A stretch of DNA of 64,000 nucleotides from Mycobacterium sp. 852013-50091_SCH5140682 (GTDB lineage Bacteria > Actinomycetota > Actinomycetes > Mycobacteriales > Mycobacteriaceae): contig NZ_LZTB01000130.1 in assembly GCF_001665685.1 (NCBI RefSeq), positions 144,982 to 208,981 on the forward strand. Direction: 5' to 3'. Positions within the stretch are counted from its first letter, which is position 1, and each line of letters begins with the position of its first letter. Under the pieces are notes generated by a model, which was given only the letters and a program-made list of their open reading frames with translations, did no database searches and had not been told where the DNA came from. This document shows positions 13,520 to 21,794 of this stretch, in pieces. The position numbers and the translations under genes are program-made.

Positions 13520-14342
13520 GGTTTCTAGCCGTGAAGCTCGGCCAATATCCGGCCAAACTGGCTGATCGTGGCGGAAGGTCACGGAAGGTCGGATCGGGTT
13601 CCGTTGCGAGCCGCTCAGGCTGCATCCCCTTGCACACATCGCCGGATTCTCGTTCGGCCACGGGTGTCTCGTCGGCTCCTACTTTTCGTCCTCTTCGTCA
13701 GAACCCAATCCAACCGCTGGAGAAGTCTGCCCTGACTGCTGCACTGAACCCGGGGCGCCCGTTCACCGGTAGCGAGCGAGAGCTGCTGGAGGACAAGCCG
13801 AGTTTGAACCGTGCGGAGTTGGTGCATGCGTTCGAGGACCTCTCCGATGCCGAGGCACACGACAGGCGGGTGCCGTCTTTGACGACGCCCATCGCGCTAC
13901 TCACGCACTGCGCGCGGTCGCCAGACGGATCTGGTTCCAGCGCACCCTGCGCGGTTTGAGCTTCGGAGACTGCGACGGCCCCGCGGAGGGCGGAGATCCG
14001 AGCTTCCGCGTCGCTTACGGCGGGAGCCTCGCTGCGCCGATCGCCGAACACCGCGCCGTCGCTGAATCACGCACGGAGAGTTGTGGTTTGGCGAGCGTTT
14101 CTACAGTGCAGCACTCAGTTCGTATCGCCAGCGCGGCTTTACGATTCGCAATGTCGTCGAACGGTGCGGGCCATCGGTCTTTTGGGGATCTCGGAGATGG
14201 TCATTTGCCGCAGCGGCTGATCCAGCGCACCCACTACGACGACGTAATCCGGCGCGTTCACGCGCGGCCGAGCGGCAATCGACCGGATTGACGGCGCGAC
14301 GGCGGCGCATGTCTGACTAATCGCATCAGACCACCGGTCCCG
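13520..14342. other. About 820 bp without a confident gene; probably decayed coding sequence
   Basis: No intact recognisable gene. On the plus strand one frame looks protein-like from about 13730 to 13910 (for example GRPFTGSERELLEDKPSLNR and LSDAEAHDRRVPSLTTPIAL, with strongly GC-ending codons). A second frame takes over from about 13880 (ALRAVARRIWFQRTLRGLSF) and continues to about 14150. That looks like one gene broken by a frameshift. I do not recognise the family. The stretch lies directly behind a tRNA gene and its terminator, where remains of integrated DNA are often found. Confidence 0.35.
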
Positions 14343-14933
14343 TCATCGTCGTCGGCCAGGGTCATTCGGATGCGTTGACAGGGGAGTCGTTTCATAGCTC
14401 ATCCAGTCGCGAAGGGGTAACTCATCGAGCATGGCGGTCAATTGCTGCCCGTCGCTGGCCTGCCACAGTCCTAGAGTTTGGCCGTGCGGTAGTGACCACA
14501 GCCGAGTCAGATATCCGCCGGCAGCGAGCCAGCGAGCGCGCTCGGCCTCCTGGGCGTAGGTAACCTCGCTTACCGCGTGGGGAACCTCCGGTGGCACGGT
14601 GACAGTCATCACGACGAGGAACTCGATGCCGTCACCGGAAGGCGACACTCCGGGATCGTTCGGGTGCGTCGCCAAGGCAGTGACTTCGTCGGTCCGCCAC
14701 GCGCGCAGCGGCATTGAGATCAGATCCTGTTCCAGAACATCAGCGTCAACGGCGGCGAACAATCCCACCGTCCGCCATTCCCCGGGCTGTAGCGGCGGTC
14801 GCCACAGTCGCAGCAAGGCTCCCTGCTCGGAAAGCTCGGCCGCACGCCCCGCCTCGCGGACCCGCATCAGTGCGACCTCTTCTGCTGTGGTCGCGTCAGG
14901 GACACGGGTGGTCATGCTGACCAGGTATTCCAT
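14343..14933 (-). CDS. Tandem muconolactone isomerase-like domain protein
   Basis: 196 residues from the ATG at 14933. It contains two copies of a ferredoxin-like muconolactone delta-isomerase (MIase) domain. The first starts MEYLVSMTTRVPDATTAEEV, with LRLWRPPLQPGEWRTVGLFAA, and the second starts EFLVVMTVTVP, with LTRLWSLPHGQTLGLWQAS. Each ends in a Pro-Leu-x-x-Trp stretch followed by THPNDPG. Classical MIase (CatC) is about 95 residues and works in the catechol branch of beta-ketoadipate degradation. The two-domain form has no assigned function. It follows the DJ-1-like gene by 5 bp on the same strand, and a paralogue lies at 27275-27904. Confidence 0.8.
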   Translation of the reverse strand: MEYLVSMTTRVPDATTAEEVALMRVREAGRAAELSEQGALLRLWRPPLQPGEWRTVGLFAAVDADVLEQDLISMPLRAWRTDEVTALATHPNDPGVSPSGDGIEFLVVMTVTVPPEVPHAVSEVTYAQEAERARWLAAGGYLTRLWSLPHGQTLGLWQASDGQQLTAMLDELPLRDWMSYETTPLSTHPNDPGRRR

Positions 14934-14938
14934 CTTGT

Positions 14939-15631
14939 TCAACCCAGATCTTTGGCAAATGCCTGCGCCAGCGGACCCGCCGACGCAGGATTCTGACCGG
15001 TGTACAGGTTGCGATCGGTGAGGATGTACGGAGCCCACATCGGCCCCTTGCTGAAGTCGACATCCAACTTTCGGACCTCGTCCTCGGCTGTCCAGCGGGC
15101 CCGGGTGCGCAACCCCACGGCGTCTTCTTCTTCGTTGGTGAAGCACGTGACCTTATAGCCGGCGAACGGGGAAACGCCTTTGCGTCGCGTGGCCATCAGG
15201 GCCACGGGCGCGTGACACACGATGGCCAGCGGCTTACCCGAGGCCAGCGCCGAAATCAGTAACCGGCCGGAGTCAGCGTCGTCGTAGAGGTCCTGCATCG
15301 GTCCGTGACCGCCCGGATAGTAGACCGCGTCATAGTCGTCGACGCGGGCATCCGAAAGTTGTATCGGGCGGCGCAGTTCTTCTGCCGCACGCAGAATCTC
15401 TTCGAATTTCGTCGCCAATTCCTGATCGCCGGCCATCTCTGGGCGCAGGCTGACGAGGTCGACATGCGGTGCCACCCCGCCTGGGGTCGCGACCACGATT
15501 TCATGTCCCGCACCGGTCAGTTCACCGTAGGGTGCGGCGAACTCTTCCGCCCAGTAACCGGTCATATAGCGGACGCCGTCGGCCAGCGTCCAGTAGCTCG
15601 CACCGCTCACCACGAATAGCACCTTGGCCAT
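14939..15631 (-). CDS. DJ-1/PfpI-family protein (Hsp31-like)
   Basis: 230 residues with AGGAGA before the ATG. The nucleophile elbow is AIVCHAPVAL (Cys near residue 140), with the GGHGPMQDL loop and an upstream Glu, as in the class I glutamine amidotransferase-like DJ-1/Hsp31 group. Members act as glutathione-independent glyoxalases, chaperones or deglycases. The preserved Cys-His pair supports an enzyme rather than a scaffold. It is divergent from the first LuxR-type ATPase and probably co-transcribed with the MIase-like gene behind it. The reactive-carbonyl role is inferred from the family and neighbours. Confidence 0.88.
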   Translation of the reverse strand: MAKVLFVVSGASYWTLADGVRYMTGYWAEEFAAPYGELTGAGHEIVVATPGGVAPHVDLVSLRPEMAGDQELATKFEEILRAAEELRRPIQLSDARVDDYDAVYYPGGHGPMQDLYDDADSGRLLISALASGKPLAIVCHAPVALMATRRKGVSPFAGYKVTCFTNEEEDAVGLRTRARWTAEDEVRKLDVDFSKGPMWAPYILTDRNLYTGQNPASAGPLAQAFAKDLG

Positions 15632-15911
15632 GGAACTCTCCTCGTCTCTGCCCGTCGTTACTTACGGATTCCGGTCCATGAATCGTCGGCGCTCGGGTCG
15701 CCGCGACGCGCCCGTATGAATCACTGGCCTTCGAGAACTGACATCGTGCTCACACACCGCCGCGCGAACGGCCAACCGGGTTCGGTGCGGAAATCGTCCA
15801 CACTGCAAGGACATGGCCGCGACGCCGTCCCAGGAACTGAGAGCAGACTTAGTATCGCTGGTGAATTCAAGATCAGAGCTGCGGCGGCCCGGTTGGAAGG
15901 GGTTCAGTTCT

Positions 15912-18695
15912 ATGGCTCGACACGACGGACCAGGGCATCTACTTGGTCGCCACGCTGAGTGCTCCAGGTTGGATTCGTTGATCGCCGACCTCAAAGTCGG
16001 CCAAAGTGACGTCTTGGTGCTTCGCGGTGAAGCTGGGATCGGCAAAACCGCGTTGCTGCGCTACCTGACTGAAGCCGCATCTGGCATCTCGACGATGCGT
16101 TGCTCAGGCGTCGAATCCGAGATGGAGTTGCCTTTCGCCGGCCTACACGAACTGTGCGCGCCACTCCTCGAGCGGCTCGATCTACTGCCCGCCCCTCAGC
16201 AGCGGGCACTGCGCAGCGCACTGGGATTAGAGCCTGGCGACAGTCCTGACAAATTCTTGGTGGCGCTTGGGGCGCTCGGCCTCATCGGCGCAGCATCAGA
16301 ACTCGGGCCGTTGCTGTGCATCGTCGAGGATGCCCACTGGCTGGACCAGGCGTCGGCGCAGGTGCTCGGGTTCATCGGCCGGCGGCTTCGAGGCGAGCCC
16401 GTCGGTCTCGTGTTTGCCGCCCGCTCACCGGTATCGGAGCCGGATCATCTGATGGGCATCCCTGAACTTCGGATTGACGGTGTTGACAACCAGAGCGCGA
16501 GCGCCCTGTTGGAAACCGTCGGCGGTCTCCAGATCAGCGAGACGATCCGAGCCCGGATTCTCGACGAGACGAGAGGCAACCCACTAGCCGTATTGGAACT
16601 GGGGGCGCGAATGATGACCGCCGAATTCGCCGGCGGTTTCGCGGCCAGTGACGGACCCACACTGACTGGCCTGATCGAGGACGAATATCGCGTGCGCCTC
16701 GCTAGCCTGCCGCACGATACCCAGCGGCTGCTACTGCTTGCGGCTGCGGATCCCGTCTGCGATGCGCGGATGATTCAGCGCGCAGCGGTGCACCAAGGTT
16801 TAAGCGTGGACGCGATAGACGTAGCAATAGAAAACGGAGTGCTGTCAGTCGGATCGTCGGTGCGATTTCGACACCCGCTGATGCGCTCGGCGGTCTACCG
16901 TGGCGCAAGCAGTGAACAACGTCGCGCCGCGCACCAGGTGCTGGCCGAGGTGAGCGACGCCGAGTTGGACGCCGATCGCCGGGCGTGGCATCGCGCCTAT
17001 GCCGCCGCCGGTCCCGACGAGCGGGTAGCAACGGAACTGATCAATTCAGCGACTCGCGCACAAAGCAGAGGAGGCTACGCGGCAAACGCGGCGTTCTGGG
17101 ATCGCGCGGTCACGTTGACACCGGATGTTGCAGATCGTTCATCGCGGGCGCTCGCTGCAGCACAAGCCAAGTTCGCCGCCGGCGACCTTGAATCCGCGGC
17201 ACGGCTGCTCGCTCAAGCCGAAGACGCGCCGTTGGGCGAACTCGACCGAGCCGTCGTCGAATTGCTCAAAGCCCAAGTAGCTTTCACACAAATGCCGGGC
17301 AACGCGCCGGCGCTTCTCCTGCATGCAGCCAACTTGCTTCGGGAAGTCAACGTCGACTTCGCACGCCTTGCTTACCTGCAGGCAATGATCGCCACGGGTT
17401 GGGCTGGACGGCTCGGGGACCGCGAGGTGCGGTTGGCCATCGCACGCGCGGCGCAATCCTTACCAATCGACTCAGCGCCCACCGCCACGCAGCTGCTGAC
17501 CCGCGGCATCGCCACCTGGCTCGCTGATGGCTATGTGGCCGGGGCGCCACTCCTCAAGTCTGCGATACGTCAACATCTCGACGATTCACCCGATCCGGAC
17601 TTCGTAGGTTTTTCGTTCCGGGTCATGGCGATAAATCTCGGTGATGATGATGCGTGGCACCAGATGATCGCAGGCCAAGCGAAACTCGCGCGAGAGCGCG
17701 GAATGTTGAGCTGGCTCCCTTTCACGGTTGACGGTCCGGCTGAGTTCGCCATCCAGTCAGGAAATCTCAGTCAGGCAGAGGTACTGCTGCTCGAAGCAGG
17801 CCTTATCGATCCCACCACCACCGCCGCGACCACGCCGCGAATCGCACTACAAGTGGCTGCGTGGCGTGGTGACGCAGCTGGTGCTCAAGCACCGATACAA
17901 ACATTGACCGAGGCGGCTACAACACAGGGTCACGGTTTCTTACTCGGCTACGTCGACTACGCGAAATCGGTGCTGTTCAACGGCCTGGGGGACCATGCGG
18001 CTGCTGTTGAGGCTGCACAACGAGCCAGCGCTGACGCGGATTGCGTGCCTTTTCCACTGATGGCGTTGTCTGAATTGATCGAGGCAGCTGTTCTCGATGA
18101 CCAGCCAGAATGCGCCTGCGCCGCGGCCGAAAAATTGTCCCGAGACGCCGCGGCCAGCGGCACCGCTTTCGCGCGGGGCAAGGCCGCGCACGCCCGCGCG
18201 CTCATTTCAGACGGCGAAGAGGCCGCCGCGAGCTATCAGGAGGCCATCGAGCTCCTGAGCGAGACGCGCATGGCGATTCACCTGGCGCGCGCACGCCTTG
18301 GCTACGGCCGATGGCTTCGCGGGACCGACCAGAAGGCAACCGCACGCCAACAGCTGCGACTGGCGCACGCGGATCTCGCTGCGATGGGCGCTGCCGCGTT
18401 CGCCGAACAGGCCCGACGGGAGCTGCAAGCTACCGGAGAGAAAGCGCAGCGTCGAGCCGCACCAGGCAGCGCAGACCTGACGCCGCAGGAAGTACAAATC
18501 GCTGACCTCGCGCGCCAGCGACGCACCAATCCAGAGATCGGGGAGCAGCTGTTCCTCAGCGCGCGCACCGTCGAGTGGCATCTACGTAAGATCTACAGCA
18601 AGCTAGGGATCTCTTCTCGCCGCGAACTCGATGAGGCTCTCGTGCGTCGCAGCAGCCACCCTCTGGAGGATTCTCCGCCAGACGATCGGGTCTAG
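15912..18695 (+). CDS. LAL-type LuxR regulator (large ATP-binding), copy 1
   Basis: 927 residues from the ATG at 15912, which has GGAAGGGG about 8 bp upstream; a longer in-frame start at 15813 lacks a proper site. Walker A is LRGEAGIGKTALL near residues 37-49 and Walker B is LLCIVEDAHWLDQ near 165. A long helical TPR-like middle follows, and the C-terminal LuxR HTH is DLTPQEVQIADLARQRRTNPEIGEQLFLSARTVEWHLRKIYSKLGI. MalT-like LAL proteins bind a small inducer and ATP and activate transcription. The second copy follows 327 bp later. The divergent DJ-1 operon and downstream MOSC gene are plausible targets. Confidence 0.93.
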   Translation: MARHDGPGHLLGRHAECSRLDSLIADLKVGQSDVLVLRGEAGIGKTALLRYLTEAASGISTMRCSGVESEMELPFAGLHELCAPLLERLDLLPAPQQRALRSALGLEPGDSPDKFLVALGALGLIGAASELGPLLCIVEDAHWLDQASAQVLGFIGRRLRGEPVGLVFAARSPVSEPDHLMGIPELRIDGVDNQSASALLETVGGLQISETIRARILDETRGNPLAVLELGARMMTAEFAGGFAASDGPTLTGLIEDEYRVRLASLPHDTQRLLLLAAADPVCDARMIQRAAVHQGLSVDAIDVAIENGVLSVGSSVRFRHPLMRSAVYRGASSEQRRAAHQVLAEVSDAELDADRRAWHRAYAAAGPDERVATELINSATRAQSRGGYAANAAFWDRAVTLTPDVADRSSRALAAAQAKFAAGDLESAARLLAQAEDAPLGELDRAVVELLKAQVAFTQMPGNAPALLLHAANLLREVNVDFARLAYLQAMIATGWAGRLGDREVRLAIARAAQSLPIDSAPTATQLLTRGIATWLADGYVAGAPLLKSAIRQHLDDSPDPDFVGFSFRVMAINLGDDDAWHQMIAGQAKLARERGMLSWLPFTVDGPAEFAIQSGNLSQAEVLLLEAGLIDPTTTAATTPRIALQVAAWRGDAAGAQAPIQTLTEAATTQGHGFLLGYVDYAKSVLFNGLGDHAAAVEAAQRASADADCVPFPLMALSELIEAAVLDDQPECACAAAEKLSRDAAASGTAFARGKAAHARALISDGEEAAASYQEAIELLSETRMAIHLARARLGYGRWLRGTDQKATARQQLRLAHADLAAMGAAAFAEQARRELQATGEKAQRRAAPGSADLTPQEVQIADLARQRRTNPEIGEQLFLSARTVEWHLRKIYSKLGISSRRELDEALVRRSSHPLEDSPPDDRV

Positions 18696-18781
18696 CAGAC
18701 CACACCGCGTGCGGGAACAACGGGACGTACCCGTCGATTACCCAGGCGCGAGAGTACGTCAGTGGATCGAAAATCGTCGTC

Positions 18782-18892
18782 CATGACCGCCGTGCACGAC
18801 GGCTGACGCTCAACGATTTCGATGCCGACGACCTGGTTCAAGACGCGATGTTGAACGCCTACAAGTCATTCCATACCTTCAAGCACGCCACG
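18782..18892 (+). pseudogene. Remnant of an ECF sigma factor (region 2 only)
   Basis: In the frame containing 18848, residues read RRLTLNDFDADDLVQDAMLN and then AYKSFHTFKHATNLQ. This matches region 2.1-2.3 of ECF sigma factors (the DAEDLVQ core and AYRxFHTFRxGTNLxAWL). After ATNLQ the similarity stops: the expected AWLxxI segment, region 4 and any start with a ribosome site are absent. About 37 codons survive between the two LAL genes, so this is a gene fragment and not a functional sigma factor. Confidence 0.65.
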
Positions 18893-19022
18893 AACCTTCA
18901 GCCCGACCTTGGAATATGCTGTGAAATGGCGGTCAAGGACTGCGCTCGTCGTAAACTTGCAGCGGGTTCAAGATCAGGCCGGTGGAGACACAGCGGCGAA
19001 TCGCTCTGCGCGAGGGGTGATC

Positions 19023-21785
19023 ATGACCGATCACGACTCGCTAAAACTCAACGCGCAACCCTTGGTTGGCCGAGGCGCCGAGCGTAAGCGACTGGACTCG
19101 GCGCTCGCCCAGGCTCGACGTGGTCGCGCCGCAGTGCTCGTGCTGCGCGGAGAAGCAGGCATCGGTAAGACCGCATTGCTCCAAGAGCTCGTCAACGACG
19201 CACCCGACGTGACCGTACTACGTTGCGCCGGAATCGAATCGGAGATGGAGCTCCCGTTTGCAGGACTGCACGAGCTGTGCACATCGCTGCTCGACGGCCT
19301 CGACGAGCTGCCCGATCAACATGCGCACGCGATCCGGGTTGCGCTGGGACTGGAGACCGGGGAGCGTCCCGACAGGTTCCAAGTGGGGCTGGGCGTGCTG
19401 GCGTTACTCGCTACTTCATCCGAACGGCGACCGCTGCTCTGCATCGTCGAGGACGCTCATTGGCTCGATCAGGTATCTGTCCAGGCACTTGCCTTCGTCG
19501 GCCGTCGCCTGCTGGCCGAGCGGGTGGCCCTGATCTTCACGGCCCGGGAGCCGGTCGCACAACCCGACCGACTCCTCGGATTGCCCGGGCTACGGATCGG
19601 TGGGCTCGACCAATCTGCGGCAGGGACGGTCTTGGACTCTGCGGGTGGGTCGCGCATCGATGCTCGGGTGCGGTCACGGATCATCGCTGAAACGCACGGA
19701 AATCCATTGGCGCTGCTCGAGCTTGGAAGCCGGATTGGTTCCGGCGGTTACGCCGGGGGCTTCGCCGTCGCAGACCAAGCCAGTTTGGTGGAGCGCATCG
19801 AGAGTGAGTATCTGGCCCGGTTAGCAGGGTTGCCTTCAGACACCCAGCAACTGATGCTCTTGGCCGCTGCGGATTCGGTGGGCGAGACCGCACTAATCGG
19901 ACGTGCTGCGAACACGATGGGCATCAGCCTGGGCGCTGCTGACGCCGCCGTAGAGACGGGTCTGCTGACGATCGGCGCGTTGATCGTCTTCCGGCATCCA
20001 TTGCTCAGGTCGGCGGTCTACCGAGCCGCCGACGCGGAGAGTAGGCGGCTGGCTCACGGTGCGCTGGCCAACGTGCTCGACCCGGCCATCGACCCCGATA
20101 GGCGAGCCTGGCATCGCGCGTACGCGGTGCGAGGTCGCGACGAACAGGCCGCCGCGGAACTCATCAAATCGGCCGGGCGCGCGCAGGCGCGCGGCGGGGC
20201 CGCGGCTGCGGCGGCTTTCTGGGAACGCGCCGTGGCGCTTACCCCATCGCCTCGCCTACGCACGTCTCGTGCCCTCGTCGCATCCCGTGCCAAGTACGCG
20301 GTGGGAGATCTCGACGGCGCCGATCGACTACTGGCCGAAGCGGACTTTCAAGACGAAGTCGAGCAGGCTGAAGGTGAACTTCTCCGCGGCCAAATGGCTT
20401 TCACACGTCATCGCGGTGGTGTGGCGCCGACGATCCTGGAGGGTGCGGCCGCGCGTTTCGCCGCGCTGGGTCATCGCACAGCCTGCGAGGCCTACATGCA
20501 GGCTTTGATCGCCTCCAGCTACGGCGGGCCGCTCGGTGACGCCGGAGTGCGCGAGCGGATCGCCCGCGCCGCGCTGGCGCTTCCGGTTGATCCTGAGCCG
20601 GTCCCAGCGCGTCAACTTCTCGTTCGTGGTGCGGCCACCTGGATGGTGAACGGCTATGCGGCCGCGGCCACGATCCTGAAAGAAGCGGTGCGCCAGTATC
20701 GGAGCGAGCCGCCTGATCCCGGCTTCGTTGGGTTCGCGATCACCGTCGTGACCATGCATCTTTGCGACGATGAAGCCTGGCAGGCGATGGCCGCGACGCA
20801 GCTAGATCTGGCTCGTCGCAGCGGAATGTCGATCTGGTTGCCGTTCGCTGTGGATGCGCTCGCCGAGTTCCTGGTTCTTGCGGGTGATTTGACGCAAGCT
20901 GCGGAGTTGATGCGCGATGTGGACCGCCTGGATCCGACGATTGCGGCGGCCGTGTCTCCGCGCATTGCGATGGTGATCGCGGCATCACGCGGTGATGCGC
21001 AGGCCGCAGAAGGTCTCATCCGCGACATGACCTACTCGGCCACCCGGCGGGGTGAAGGATGGGTTCTGACGAATGCCGAGTATGCGAGAGCTGTGCTGTA
21101 CAACGGGCTCGCCGATTACGTCCGCGCTGCCGATGCCGCCGAGAAGGCCAGCAAGTGTCTAGGTTTCGAGCCCGCGTACACGGTTCGGGCGTTGTTCGAA
21201 CTCGCCGAGTCTGCCATTCGTTGCGACGAGCACAAGCGCGCCCGGGAAGCAGCAGCACAGCTACGGGTCATCGCCGAGGCAGCGGGCACGAATTTTGCGT
21301 GGGGGATGGCGCTGCGCAGCCAGGCGGTAGTGACCCAGGATGAGAGCGCCGAGGGCCTCTACCAAGAGGCGATCGAGCGGCTCACCAAGACTCGGATGGC
21401 GGTGCACCTCGCCCGCACCCGCCTGAGCTACGGAGAATGGCTGCGCCGCAGGAATCGGCGTATTGACGCACGCACCCAACTGCGGCATGCCCACACAGCG
21501 CTGGACGGGATAGGCGCGAACGGCTTCGCGGAGCGCGCGCACCGAGAACTGCAGGCAACCGGCGAGCGGGTGCGGCGGGGAGCGGCTGCCACAAGTTCCG
21601 AGCTGACTCCACAGGAGGAGCAGATCGCCGCCTTGGCACGCGAAAGGCGTACGAATGCCGAGATCGGCGCGCAGCTGTTCCTGAGCGCCCGGACCGTGGA
21701 ATGGCATCTGCGCAAAGTTTTCGCCAAGCTCGGCATTCGCACCCGCCGAGAACTCGATGCGGCGCTCGCGGCCCGACGTTTGTGA
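19023..21785 (+). CDS. LAL-type LuxR regulator (large ATP-binding), copy 2
   Basis: 920 residues from the ATG at 19023, preceded by GAGGGGTG. It has the same architecture as the copy upstream: Walker A LRGEAGIGKTALLQEL, Walker B LLCIVEDAHWLDQV, a long TPR-like region, and the HTH ELTPQEEQIAALARERRTNAEIGAQLFLSARTVEWHLRKVFAKLGI. Conserved blocks align along the whole length, so the two are tandem paralogues that have diverged considerably. The stop codon is followed nine bases later by the GTG of the MOSC-reductase gene, whose Shine-Dalgarno sequence begins at the last base of this gene. Expression of the two is therefore probably coupled. Confidence 0.93.
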   Translation: MTDHDSLKLNAQPLVGRGAERKRLDSALAQARRGRAAVLVLRGEAGIGKTALLQELVNDAPDVTVLRCAGIESEMELPFAGLHELCTSLLDGLDELPDQHAHAIRVALGLETGERPDRFQVGLGVLALLATSSERRPLLCIVEDAHWLDQVSVQALAFVGRRLLAERVALIFTAREPVAQPDRLLGLPGLRIGGLDQSAAGTVLDSAGGSRIDARVRSRIIAETHGNPLALLELGSRIGSGGYAGGFAVADQASLVERIESEYLARLAGLPSDTQQLMLLAAADSVGETALIGRAANTMGISLGAADAAVETGLLTIGALIVFRHPLLRSAVYRAADAESRRLAHGALANVLDPAIDPDRRAWHRAYAVRGRDEQAAAELIKSAGRAQARGGAAAAAAFWERAVALTPSPRLRTSRALVASRAKYAVGDLDGADRLLAEADFQDEVEQAEGELLRGQMAFTRHRGGVAPTILEGAAARFAALGHRTACEAYMQALIASSYGGPLGDAGVRERIARAALALPVDPEPVPARQLLVRGAATWMVNGYAAAATILKEAVRQYRSEPPDPGFVGFAITVVTMHLCDDEAWQAMAATQLDLARRSGMSIWLPFAVDALAEFLVLAGDLTQAAELMRDVDRLDPTIAAAVSPRIAMVIAASRGDAQAAEGLIRDMTYSATRRGEGWVLTNAEYARAVLYNGLADYVRAADAAEKASKCLGFEPAYTVRALFELAESAIRCDEHKRAREAAAQLRVIAEAAGTNFAWGMALRSQAVVTQDESAEGLYQEAIERLTKTRMAVHLARTRLSYGEWLRRRNRRIDARTQLRHAHTALDGIGANGFAERAHRELQATGERVRRGAAATSSELTPQEEQIAALARERRTNAEIGAQLFLSARTVEWHLRKVFAKLGIRTRRELDAALAARRL

Positions 21786-21794
21786 GGAGACACA

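Noticed and set aside
13698..14051. 117-codon minus-strand frame in the gene-poor stretch
   Set aside because: Ser/Ala-rich, no motif, and antisense to a better plus-strand coding signal.
15813..15911. Longer N-terminus for the first LAL regulator
   Set aside because: The extension lacks a properly spaced ribosome site and has no counterpart in the paralogue; the ATG at 15912 has a good one.
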